NCBI RefSeq assembly: GCF_000367945.1
Contig: NZ_KB849179.1
Location: 478,679 to 542,678, forward strand
Direction: 5' to 3'
DNA: 64,000 nt
DNA from: Acinetobacter proteolyticus
GTDB taxonomy: Bacteria; Pseudomonadota; Gammaproteobacteria; Pseudomonadales; Moraxellaceae
Within the stretch, counting starts at the first letter, position 1; each line of letters starts with the position of its first letter. The notes beneath the pieces were generated by a model that was not told the origin of the DNA, ran no database searches, and saw only the letters and a list, made by a program, of their open reading frames with translations. Below are positions 18,888-25,937 of the stretch, piece after piece. The translations under genes were made by a program, and so were the position numbers.

Positions 18888-18958
18888 AGAATATTAGCTA
18901 GCTAATGTGAAGTCAAATTAGTATTCTTATTGAATTAATATTAGTTTACTAATATAAT
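18888..18958. promoter_or_regulatory. Divergent promoters with three evenly spaced operators
   Basis: Three 14-bp dyads of form ATTAG-N4-CTAAT lie at 18893-18906 (perfect), 18917-18930 (one mismatch) and 18940-18953, starting 24 and 23 bp apart. The leftward promoter is TTGACT (18916-18911), 17 bp, TATTCT (18893-18888). The rightward promoter is TTGAAT (18930-18935), 17 bp, TATAAT (18953-18958). Dyad 1 is in the leftward spacer, dyad 3 in the rightward spacer, and dyad 2 sits between the two -35 boxes. This is the layout of a lambda-type right operator. Confidence 0.85.
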
Positions 18959-18994
18959 AGATCTATCGATTAGGTTAAATGCTAGAGGTGCGGT

Positions 18995-19402
18995 ATGAAC
19001 AAGTCAATCAACCCAAATATGCATATTAAGCAGAATTTAAATGCAGAAATTGAAGCATGGCTGGCTCAAGGTAATGCAATAACAATGATTCAAAATAACT
19101 ATGAACAAAGATTGAAGGCAAGACCAAGCCATGTTGTAAAATTTATATCTCCAGAAAAAACACAAAAAGAATTAAAGCGACTTGAAAGAATTGCAAATCA
19201 GGCCACAGAAGATCAGATCCATATGTTGAGTGCTTGGTTGGATGAGCAAAAGGGGCGAGCTAAAGCTTTAGTGAATGTTCTAGGCTGTGCCCATAGTTAT
19301 ATTTCTCAAATTAAAAGTGCAACCAGGCCTTGTACTAAAACACGGTTTGAAGAAATTCATCAGGCAATGAAACTTGTGGAAGTCAGGGAAAAATATCACT
19401 AA
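18995..19402 (+). CDS. Cro-like DNA-binding protein
   Basis: A 135-aa protein divergent from the repressor and driven by the rightward promoter. Its C-terminal half (about 75-125, GRAKALVNVLGCAHSYISQIKSATRPC) reads as a Cro/YdaS-type helix-turn-helix in which the second helix is SYISQIKSA. The N-terminal 60 residues are basic and helical and have no clear family. The ribosome-binding site AGAGGTG is good. It most likely opposes the repressor at the shared operators. Confidence 0.75.
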   Translation: MNKSINPNMHIKQNLNAEIEAWLAQGNAITMIQNNYEQRLKARPSHVVKFISPEKTQKELKRLERIANQATEDQIHMLSAWLDEQKGRAKALVNVLGCAHSYISQIKSATRPCTKTRFEEIHQAMKLVEVREKYH

Positions 19403-19513
19403 ACACATCAAACATGAGTTTGAAGCTGGTCAAAGCAAAGCTTGAGGTATGTAGATGACCTGCAATCTTGAACTCAAAAATAAGCGCTTGATCAATGCTG
19501 AGAAATAACACAA

Positions 19514-19559
19514 GGCTTGGTTTATTAAAATATATATTTTAGAAAATATGAACCAAGCC
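19514..19559. repeat. Nested inverted repeat upstream of the Q-position gene
   Basis: Outer arms GGCTTGGTT (19514-19522) and AACCAAGCC (19551-19559) enclose an inner perfect 16-bp dyad, TAAAATATATATTTTA (19526-19541). No T run follows, so it is not a simple terminator. Two tiny overlapping frames (19414-19458 and 19455-19508, joined by ATGA) precede it. Confidence 0.55.
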
Positions 19560-19591
19560 AAATATGAAATGACATCGGTTTAGGTGACGAT

Positions 19592-20143
19592 ATGAATATA
19601 AGTATTGCAAAGTTTGAAAAATTTGAATGGCTGACGCAGGGTTTAACATTACGCTCTCCAGGTTTAGAGCCATTTATTCGTGGGACAAGCGAACGTCCTT
19701 TAAATTACCAAGATCGTTTAGGTGCAATTGCATCAATGAATACACAATTGGCAAAGTCAGTGACAGCGCTGATTGTATTTGAGCATAAAAGCAAGAGTGA
19801 CTATGACTATGTTCGCCAGCGTTTGGCTGAACTTTTTATCAAGCAAGCAGAGCGAGATAAAAAACGTGAGCCAGAACGTATTGCGATGTATCACTTGGCT
19901 TGGTTGATTTCGCGGATGGTATTAGATTTTGTGTTAGATCCTGAGCTAGAGGAAAACTATACAGCAAAAGGACGTCTTGCTTATGCCGGTATTAGTCGCC
20001 ATCAGATGAATGTTGATAGTTATAGAAAGACATGGAAGGGTTATGAAAGCTTAATGATTCAGACAATTGAAACTGCCATCCATGAGGCTGAAACTACCAT
20101 TGAACAATATCGAAAAAACACTTACAAAAATATGCGCGCATAG
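19592..20143 (+). CDS. Putative phage antiterminator (Q-position), 183 aa
   Basis: A soluble, strongly helical, charged protein with the ribosome-binding site AGGTGA. Family recognition is weak: the C-terminal stretch AYAGISRHQMNVDSYRKTW could be a DNA-binding helix pair like those in phage Q-type antiterminators. The stronger argument is position. It lies downstream of the Cro-like gene and just upstream of a TATACT element, two tandem terminators and the lysis genes, where Q is found in lambdoid phages. Function is therefore inferred from order. Confidence 0.55.
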   Translation: MNISIAKFEKFEWLTQGLTLRSPGLEPFIRGTSERPLNYQDRLGAIASMNTQLAKSVTALIVFEHKSKSDYDYVRQRLAELFIKQAERDKKREPERIAMYHLAWLISRMVLDFVLDPELEENYTAKGRLAYAGISRHQMNVDSYRKTWKGYESLMIQTIETAIHEAETTIEQYRKNTYKNMRA

Positions 20144-20180
20144 GGATTCCATTATTTCGGAAACTAGGCTATAGTTTTTA

Positions 20181-20218
20181 TATACTGGTCGTATTACATT
20201 TGACTTCGACCAAAGTGA
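20181..20218 (+). promoter_or_regulatory. Possible late promoter -10 and dyad (pR'-like)
   Basis: TATACT at 20181-20186 could be a -10 box; no good -35 is visible. TGGTCG just after it pairs with CGACCA about 18 bp further on. In lambdoid phages the Q-dependent late promoter lies in this position, just ahead of the first terminator. Confidence 0.3.
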
Positions 20219-20244
20219 AAAGCTCGCATCTAGCGGGCTTTTTT
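20219..20244 (+). terminator. First terminator ahead of the lysis region
   Basis: AGCTCGC and GCGGGCT pair around ATCTA and lead into T6. Confidence 0.85.
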
Positions 20245-20251
20245 ATTGCCT

Positions 20252-20287
20252 AAAAAACTCGGTATCCGTCAGGAGCCGAGTTTTTTT
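20252..20287 (+). terminator. Second, tandem terminator ahead of the lysis region
   Basis: ACTCGG and CCGAGT pair, with an inner TCC/GGA, and run into T7. It begins eight bases after the first terminator's T run. Confidence 0.85.
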
Positions 20288-20368
20288 ATATCTGAAGATA
20301 AGCAATCGTCGATCTTAATTTTATAAATGGATGCTTTAAAAGCCGCTCAATAACGCGAGGTGATTAAA

Positions 20369-21121
20369 ATGAATTGTGTCAATCATATGATGTTGGGTTC
20401 TTTTTCAATTAAACACTTAGACATTCTTTCTTATGCAGACATTGTACCTGCAGTCATGCGAACCACAGCTGACCTAGTAGGTATGACTTATATTCATGGA
20501 AATGATCAATTAGGTACTCTCAAAGCAGGAGTAGAAGTGGCTGAATCTTTGGCAATTTCTGCCTATTTCCAAGCACAAAAAGGTCGATTTTCATTTAACC
20601 ATGCAAGTACCGATAACCAGTCAATTGTGATTTTGGGTGTGGACCAAGAACCTGAGAATATCGTGGCAGTAAACCAAATTGAACGTGGTTTTGTCATTTA
20701 TAGCCACTATGACGCTGGTAAATTCGTGGTGGTATTGGGTGATTTTAATAGCTTAAATAATGTCACTTATATCAAACATGACCCGTCTGAAAACCCAATT
20801 GTGACCTTTGAAATTACCAGTTCTCAATCGATGAATGTCTATATTGATTATGAGTTTGCCGGGGCATGGCATTCAAGTAATGCATTGAAACTGCCAAAGT
20901 ATTATCAAGTGGTTGCACAAGAAGGTTTAACTCAGCTGGATTTTGATTTGCGTGAAGCCTATGCCAGCTTGGATTTTAAAATGCCTCCTGAACTTGAAGA
21001 TGGTATCTATTACCACTTAACCAGTCATGGTGAAATCTTGGGTTCAGAAGTTAAGGTCGGGGACTTTGTGCAGTTTCATGATCAGCAAAGTTGGATGATG
21101 CATTATCCACAATCCGTATAA
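20369..21121 (+). CDS. Unknown protein of the phage island, 250 aa
   Basis: A soluble beta-rich protein without signal peptide. The ATG at 20369 has an excellent ribosome-binding site, GAGGTGA; a GTG at 20360 is in frame. Its last 50 residues (LEDGIYYHLTSHGEILG then VKVGDFVQFHDQQSW) recall C-terminal repeats of phage tail-associated proteins, and tail genes often lie just before the lysis genes. I recognise no family. It could be a leftover virion protein or the cargo released by the lysis genes. Confidence 0.7.
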   Translation: MNCVNHMMLGSFSIKHLDILSYADIVPAVMRTTADLVGMTYIHGNDQLGTLKAGVEVAESLAISAYFQAQKGRFSFNHASTDNQSIVILGVDQEPENIVAVNQIERGFVIYSHYDAGKFVVVLGDFNSLNNVTYIKHDPSENPIVTFEITSSQSMNVYIDYEFAGAWHSSNALKLPKYYQVVAQEGLTQLDFDLREAYASLDFKMPPELEDGIYYHLTSHGEILGSEVKVGDFVQFHDQQSWMMHYPQSV

Positions 21122-21187
21122 ATTCAATTTTTTACAGAACTAAGGGGGGATTATGGTGGAAAAATGAAAAACAAATCTACACAAGCG

Positions 21188-21222
21188 AGGTCTTAACTTT
21201 AAACAAGTTGAGGCCTTTTTTA
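21188..21222 (+). terminator. Terminator directly ahead of the holin gene
   Basis: AGGTCTTAACTT (21188-21199) and AAGTTGAGGCCT (21205-21216) form a 12-bp stem with two wobble pairs and a five-base loop, followed by T6. The holin ribosome-binding site starts six bases later. Confidence 0.9.
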
Positions 21223-21237
21223 ATTATGGAGGACAAA

Positions 21238-21633
21238 ATGACAGAGGTTGTTTCAGCGGGTGCAGGGATTGCAGCCGTGATTAAATCCTATGGAGTATTT
21301 TTTATTGTCGTCATGGCACTCACTTTCATGTTTTTGGCATGGATGGTGGTGATTATGACAAGGTTACCCAAGTCTCGACGTGAATGGGTGGTTTCACTTA
21401 TTTCAACAGCAGTTGGCAGTATTGCAGGGGGTGCTTTTGTGATTCAGCATTTTGGCTTGCAAGAGTGGAGTCAAAACCCATATGGGGCATTTGCCTTAGG
21501 AGGTCTGTACTTTCTTTGTGGTTTGCCAGTATGGGCGATTATTCGTTGGACTTTTAATTATATTAATGCACGAGAAGATTCAACCATCTTGGATGTTGCA
21601 AAAGAGGTGAAAGACTTTAAAGACAAATTCTAA
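21238..21633 (+). CDS. Holin-like membrane protein, 131 aa
   Basis: Three hydrophobic segments at about 16-38 (SYGVFFIVVMALTFMFLAW), 54-70 and 86-108, and a charged C-terminal tail (DVAKEVKDFKDKF), fit a phage holin that opens the inner membrane for endolysin release. The ATG at 21238 has a near-perfect GGAGG. The frame stays open upstream into the terminator, which is not a plausible start. The endolysin gene follows, separated by another terminator. Confidence 0.8.
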   Translation: MTEVVSAGAGIAAVIKSYGVFFIVVMALTFMFLAWMVVIMTRLPKSRREWVVSLISTAVGSIAGGAFVIQHFGLQEWSQNPYGAFALGGLYFLCGLPVWAIIRWTFNYINAREDSTILDVAKEVKDFKDKF

Positions 21634-21649
21634 AGAAAAAACAATCCAA

Positions 21650-21673
21650 TGCCGCCTTCGGGCGGTTTTTTAT
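21650..21673 (+). terminator. Terminator between holin and endolysin genes
   Basis: GCCGCC and GGCGGT close a TTCG tetraloop, followed by T6. The stem is GC-rich in an AT-rich setting. Confidence 0.9.
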
Positions 21674-21691
21674 TATAAAGAGGAAAATGAC

Positions 21692-22243
21692 ATGACAATA
21701 ACACAAGACGGTTTCGACATTTTACGTAAAAAATTTGGCAAGTTGAGTCAATCTCAAGTCGATGGCATCAACTTCCTCGTCTCGGTACTGGCTGAAGATA
21801 AGACGATTATACCCACTCAAGTTGCTTATATCTTGGCAACGGCTTGGCACGAAACGGCTAAGACCATGCAACCTGTGATTGAGTACGGCTCTGAAAAATA
21901 TTTGAAATCTAAACAATATTATCCCTATATCGGCTATGGCTATGTGCAACTGACATGGCTGGCAAACTATAAGAAAATGGGCGACTACTTAAAAATTGAT
22001 CTAGTGAAAAATCCAAAACTGGCCCTACAAGCGGATATTGCAGCCCGTGTCATGATTGTCGGTATGAAAAAAGGTATGTTCACAGGTAAAAAGCTGGCGG
22101 ATTACATCAATGAGGATGGAAAAGATTATATCAATGCGCGACGAATTATTAATGGAACGGATAAAGCAGAGTTGATTGCAGGCTATGCAGAGATATTTGA
22201 GGCAGTCTTGCAAGCTTCAGAAGTCGCAATTTTGTCTTGTTGA
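21692..22243 (+). CDS. Endolysin, GH19 chitinase-like lysozyme fold
   Basis: A 183-aa peptidoglycan hydrolase. The GH19-type catalytic Glu is in ATAWHETAKTMQPVIEYG (about 49-66), and YIGYGYVQLTWLANYKK (about 77-93) matches the substrate-binding block of phage GH19 endolysins. There is no signal peptide, so release depends on the holin. The ribosome-binding site is AGAGGAAA. The length is typical for a single-domain phage lysin. It is the last gene of the island and is followed by a strong terminator. Confidence 0.9.
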   Translation: MTITQDGFDILRKKFGKLSQSQVDGINFLVSVLAEDKTIIPTQVAYILATAWHETAKTMQPVIEYGSEKYLKSKQYYPYIGYGYVQLTWLANYKKMGDYLKIDLVKNPKLALQADIAARVMIVGMKKGMFTGKKLADYINEDGKDYINARRIINGTDKAELIAGYAEIFEAVLQASEVAILSC

Positions 22244-22246
22244 TAG

Positions 22247-22285
22247 AATAGAAGTCCATACCGATTTGTTACGGACTTCTATTTC
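22247..22285. terminator. Terminator closing the phage island
   Basis: AATAGAAGTCC (22247-22257) and GGACTTCTATT (22273-22283) are perfect arms around a 15-base loop. It lies between converging genes. Confidence 0.8.
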
Positions 22286-22306
22286 AATATGATTTAGTTT
22301 GCGAGC

Positions 22307-23374
22307 TTATGCAATCGCATTAAATGCATCTGCATAGACCACGTCACCTGACGGGACATGTTCAGTAAATGGCAAAATTTGAAAATATTCTGCCGGCACA
22401 CCTTGTAATACAAGTCTTGCATCTGCTTTAAAACCAAATTTACTGTAATAGGCTGGATCGCCAAGCAGCACACAGCCAACAGCATCTAAATCCTTGAGAG
22501 CTTCAAGGCCTGCATGCATCAGTTTTGCGCCAACGCCTTGGCCTTGATATTCAGGTAAAACTGAAATTGGCCCTAAGCCATACCAGTCTTTGGTTCCATC
22601 TGAGATTTTCACAGGGGAAAATGCAATATGTCCAATCAGTTTATGATTACTGATCGCAACCAAAGATAAACTCAATTGGCCTGAATGACGTAAAGCATTC
22701 ACAATAAATTGTTCGGTATGACTCGAATGTTCAGCGTTTGCAAAAGCCGCTTGCGTTAAGTCAAAAATGGCTTGAATATCGGATAGTTTCTCATCTCGAA
22801 TCTGTATATTCATATTTATTTTCTCTTGTGTTTCTTGATTCAGAATGTCTCGAATCTGTTTGAGTACAGGATAGATCTGAGTATATTTTTCGCCATAACT
22901 AAGATTAAATGCATAATCGAAATTAACAGGGTTAATACCTTGATTGTGTTGCAAAATGGTCTCTAACTTATCCAATGCTTTAACAAGTCTAGCTTCAGCT
23001 GTTTCTGCATCTTCATATTCTTGCCATAATGCTCGAATCAAATTTTTCGGGTGTTCATCAAGACATTCGGTCAATTGATCAAGATCCTGTTTTTCCTGCT
23101 GATTCTTTGCTGGAAATTGATCTTTCATGATGGCAGGAATATCACCATGAATGGCTTCACCCAAGTCATGAACCAGGCACATTTTTAGTGTTTTTGCGAG
23201 ATCGATTTCCTCGAATTGATCTGCAAAGGTCATTGCCATTAAACATAAGCGCCAACTGTGTTCGGCGGTACTTTCTTGGCGACCATTGGAAGTATGTGAA
23301 AATCGCAGCACATTTTTTAGTTTTTCCGCCTCTCGTAAAAAAGCTAAGCGGTTTTGAATTACGTCTAGTTCCAT
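22307..23374 (-). CDS. Fusion of HD-domain nucleotidase-like and GNAT acetyltransferase domains
   Basis: A 355-aa two-domain protein. Residues 1-185 are an HD hydrolase of the YfbR-like type: His39 (STAEHSW), the His69-Asp70 pair (LVHDLGEAIHGD) and Asp135 (KALDKLETI). Residues 188-355 are a GNAT domain with the acetyl-CoA loop VLPEYQGQGVGAKLM and the YYSKFGF block, close to YhbS/YjhQ proteins. I start at the ATG at 23374 (GAGAAAG upstream). An internal ATG at 22813 also has a GA-rich site and could yield the GNAT part alone. A YjhX toxin-family gene lies 110 bp upstream on the same strand. Confidence 0.88.
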   Translation of the reverse strand: MELDVIQNRLAFLREAEKLKNVLRFSHTSNGRQESTAEHSWRLCLMAMTFADQFEEIDLAKTLKMCLVHDLGEAIHGDIPAIMKDQFPAKNQQEKQDLDQLTECLDEHPKNLIRALWQEYEDAETAEARLVKALDKLETILQHNQGINPVNFDYAFNLSYGEKYTQIYPVLKQIRDILNQETQEKINMNIQIRDEKLSDIQAIFDLTQAAFANAEHSSHTEQFIVNALRHSGQLSLSLVAISNHKLIGHIAFSPVKISDGTKDWYGLGPISVLPEYQGQGVGAKLMHAGLEALKDLDAVGCVLLGDPAYYSKFGFKADARLVLQGVPAEYFQILPFTEHVPSGDVVYADAFNAIA

Positions 23375-23484
23375 TTTCTTTCTCAAAATAAACCGTATGT
23401 AATTTGGATAAACCCGATCTAAGATTAGATTGATAGACATCATTGAAGTACAACCAAGGATTTATCCAAATCTATGGTTGTGTG

Positions 23485-23742
23485 TTAACGGTTGTCTAAC
23501 TGTGGGCGTACTGATCTAAGCCCATGTAAATTAATGTGATAGGGCTGTCCATTGATGGATTTAATCAGTTTTTTCTTTCTTAGCTTGTTAAAAACGGCAA
23601 GGTCGCAATCGGACAGCAAGAAACCTTCTCGGCTATAGCACTCTACAGCGATGATTTGACCTGAGTCATTACGAAGTTTTACGATTTTTCCGCCTTTTGC
23701 TAAGACGTGCAATGTCCGTTGTTCGGACTTAGATAAGTTCAT
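23485..23742 (-). CDS. yjhX: YjhX family protein (topoisomerase I inhibitor, toxin-like)
   Basis: An 85-aa protein closely matching the YjhX/UPF0386 family: [33 protein letters not shown] and [15 protein letters not shown] are all family blocks. E. coli YjhX inhibits topoisomerase I and is neutralised by the GNAT protein YjhQ encoded next to it. I chose the ATG at 23742 (MNLSKSEQ); the frame extends 17 residues further. The downstream gene here carries a YjhQ-like GNAT domain, so toxin-first order is kept. Confidence 0.9.
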   Translation of the reverse strand: MNLSKSEQRTLHVLAKGGKIVKLRNDSGQIIAVECYSREGFLLSDCDLAVFNKLRKKKLIKSINGQPYHINLHGLRSVRPQLDNR

Positions 23743-23973
23743 GTTGTTATCCAGATAGAAATAATCAGAGGCAAAGTTAGGCTTAAAGCCCAAAAAATCG
23801 CGCAGATAACCAATTTCAATGTGCTACTGAAATTTAGTTACCAGATTACTGCTATCTCCAACATAGAACCCTCGATATGGATGAGATACGAAATGTATCA
23901 AAGAAAATATTAATGCAAGCTGAATGAAAAATCAATCAATTGCTAGAAAAACGTTTTAAGGATCATGCAATAG

Positions 23974-24507
23974 CTATTTTTTTGAATGCTTTTGTTTGAG
24001 TTGTAAGTAAGCAGGTACAGATTTTTTGGCTTGCCGACGCAACATCATTTTGATGTATAGCACGATGGCAAAGCAGGCAGTAGCTACAGTGAGCATCAGA
24101 CCATTCATATAGCTCATGACCGAACTGACATAGCCAATGGTGGCAAGACGACGTTGCATACGTTCAACTTGAGTGCTGGATTCAACACCTGTAATCGCCC
24201 AAGTACATAAGTGTTCACAGTTATTAATAATCAGATGGTAGTGGTTTTCATGCATGCGTGAACGCATACGCCGTACCACGGTTTTGGCTTGGTAGCGTGG
24301 GGATTGATAATTCCTGATGTAAATTGGCTTATCACGTGCAAAACGCTGGATTGAAGTCATTTCAATCGGATGCTTTTTAAAAATATGGGCAAAACCAGAA
24401 TAATGAATGACTCGTCCACGGCCTGCATAAATGCCGTGATGGCTATAGCCAAAGTGTTTTACGATCAGATGTGCGCCAATTGGGAAACGCGGATGTCTTT
24501 GCTGCAT
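23974..24507 (-). CDS. LRAT-like (NC domain) membrane-anchored protein
   Basis: A 177-aa protein whose first 110 residues match the LRAT/NlpC-P60 circularly permuted papain fold. The catalytic set is visible: His in YSHHGIYAG (residue 24), a second His in VIHYSG (35) and Cys in INNCEHLC (the NCEH motif). A hydrophobic segment follows at about 140-160 (LMLTVATACFAIVLYI), then a basic tail. Family members are acyltransferases or thiol hydrolases on lipids; the substrate is unknown. It is a single-gene unit. Confidence 0.88.
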   Translation of the reverse strand: MQQRHPRFPIGAHLIVKHFGYSHHGIYAGRGRVIHYSGFAHIFKKHPIEMTSIQRFARDKPIYIRNYQSPRYQAKTVVRRMRSRMHENHYHLIINNCEHLCTWAITGVESSTQVERMQRRLATIGYVSSVMSYMNGLMLTVATACFAIVLYIKMMLRRQAKKSVPAYLQLKQKHSKK

Positions 24508-24674
24508 GTGGATACAAGGTTATTGTATTTACACCATTATTTTAGTGAAAAAATGTGAATCAATCGAGCCTATTTGTGCCACTAAGCCAATGATTATGTG
24601 TGGCGTTTGTATCTGTTATTCAGCGTTATTCGCTGCTATGACAAAATAGACCAAATTGATTTTAAATATTTACC

Positions 24675-25415
24675 ATGATGAAAAATTGGCTACTGTTATC
24701 TTTTACATTTTTAGCGGTTTCGACTGGGCATGCGATGCAGCATCAATCCATTCAATTTAAGAATCAAAGCTATGATGTCATCAAAGTTGAACACCTGGAT
24801 CAATTAGAATTATTTTTAAAAAGTCCTAAAAACGATCGCTACTACCAAAAGTTTGCAGTATTACAAAAAGAGTTACCTGCTTGTGCCCAACTCAATTTTG
24901 CCATGAATGCAGGTATGTATCATGCTGACTTCCAGCCTGTTGGTTTATATGTCGAACAGGGCAGAGTGTTTGGTGAGTTAAATCAAGCAAAAGGTTTTGG
25001 TAATTTCTTTATGCAGCCTAATGGTGTAGTTGCTTGGAATGATCATCATGCTGTGATTAAAACCACTGCTGATTATAAGCATGATCAATTTAAAGCAAAA
25101 TTTGCGACGCAGTCAGGGCCAATGTTGGTCTATCAAGGGAAAATTAATAGCCAGTTTATTGCTGACTCAAATTCATTAAAAATTAGAAATGGGGTAGGTG
25201 TTAAAGGGAATCAGTTGTATTTTGTGATTTCACAGCAACGTGTCAGTTTTTATCAATTCGCCCAGTTTTTTAAACAGCAGTTGAAAATAGACAATGCATT
25301 GTATTTAGATGGCTCGATTTCCAGTGTGTATTCAGCACAAACCAAACGCCATGATCAGCGATTTAATTTAGGACCGATTGTGGCAGAAGTGAACCGAGAG
25401 AAGTGTAAATCTTGA
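24675..25415 (+). CDS. Secreted phosphodiester glycosidase-like protein (NAGPA/DUF2233)
   Basis: A 246-aa secreted protein: signal peptide LLLSFTFLAVSTGHA, then the family fold. Blocks typical of phosphodiester glycosidases are NFAMNAGMYHADFQPVGLYV, QSGPMLV, RNGVGV and ALYLDGSISSVY. Members of this family cleave sugars linked by phosphodiester bonds, for example in wall polymers; the substrate here is not known. ATGs at 24675 and 24678 are equivalent starts. It converges on a 75-aa gene through a shared terminator. Confidence 0.88.
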   Translation: MMKNWLLLSFTFLAVSTGHAMQHQSIQFKNQSYDVIKVEHLDQLELFLKSPKNDRYYQKFAVLQKELPACAQLNFAMNAGMYHADFQPVGLYVEQGRVFGELNQAKGFGNFFMQPNGVVAWNDHHAVIKTTADYKHDQFKAKFATQSGPMLVYQGKINSQFIADSNSLKIRNGVGVKGNQLYFVISQQRVSFYQFAQFFKQQLKIDNALYLDGSISSVYSAQTKRHDQRFNLGPIVAEVNREKCKS

Positions 25416-25420
25416 TTACA

Positions 25421-25452
25421 CCCTAATCTCCTCGTTTTTAAGGAGATTAGGA
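25421..25452. terminator. Hairpin between converging genes
   Basis: CCTAATCTCCT and AGGAGATTAGG are perfect arms with an eight-base loop. T-rich sequence on the right supports plus-strand termination. Confidence 0.75.
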
Positions 25453-25460
25453 GCTTATTT

Positions 25461-25688
25461 TTATTGAATTGGCGGTTTGATCATCGCAAGCAATTCTTTG
25501 CGACTATAACCACGAGAAATTAGTACTTTCTTGATGCCTTTAATCACATCTTCATCTGTTGCTTTAACTAAAGCATCCAACAGTTGTTCATTGGTTTTGC
25601 AAGAACAATCATTTTCAACGCAAGAAGTCTGGTTCTTGTGTTCGTTATATTGTTCATCTGCATTGAACAGTTTTTGCCAAAAACTCAT
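25461..25688 (-). CDS. Small hypothetical protein, 75 aa
   Basis: A small soluble protein with three cysteines in a short stretch (SCVENDCSCK, about 22-31), which could bind metal. A helical C-terminal half follows (EDVIKGIKKVLISRGYSRKELLAMI). No signal peptide is visible. No family recognised. Confidence 0.6.
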   Translation of the reverse strand: MSFWQKLFNADEQYNEHKNQTSCVENDCSCKTNEQLLDALVKATDEDVIKGIKKVLISRGYSRKELLAMIKPPIQ

Positions 25689-25880
25689 AGAGCCTTCATA
25701 TACAACCTAACATAGCTCGAAATATAGCCGCTTTAAAATAAAATACAAGTCAGCTTAAGTGATAAAAGCAGCAGTTGAACTTCAATTTTTTCGATGAGTC
25801 TTTTCAAGTCTAACGAAATTATGACATTTAGATGACTTGACCTTTGAAAAACATCACTTTTTTATAAATATACTTTGAGA

Positions 25881-25907
25881 AAAAATAAAGGGTTACTGGA
25901 ACCCTTT
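25881..25907 (-). terminator. Terminator of trmA
   Basis: Read on the minus strand, AAAGGGTT and AACCCTTT pair around five bases and are followed by a T-rich run. Confidence 0.8.
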
Positions 25908-25937
25908 AGATTATTTTGTTACGTTGAAATAATTTGT

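Noticed and set aside
18073..22285. Phage attachment-site repeats flanking the island
   Set aside because: I looked for direct repeats between the YceI terminator and the sequence after the endolysin gene and found none of useful length.
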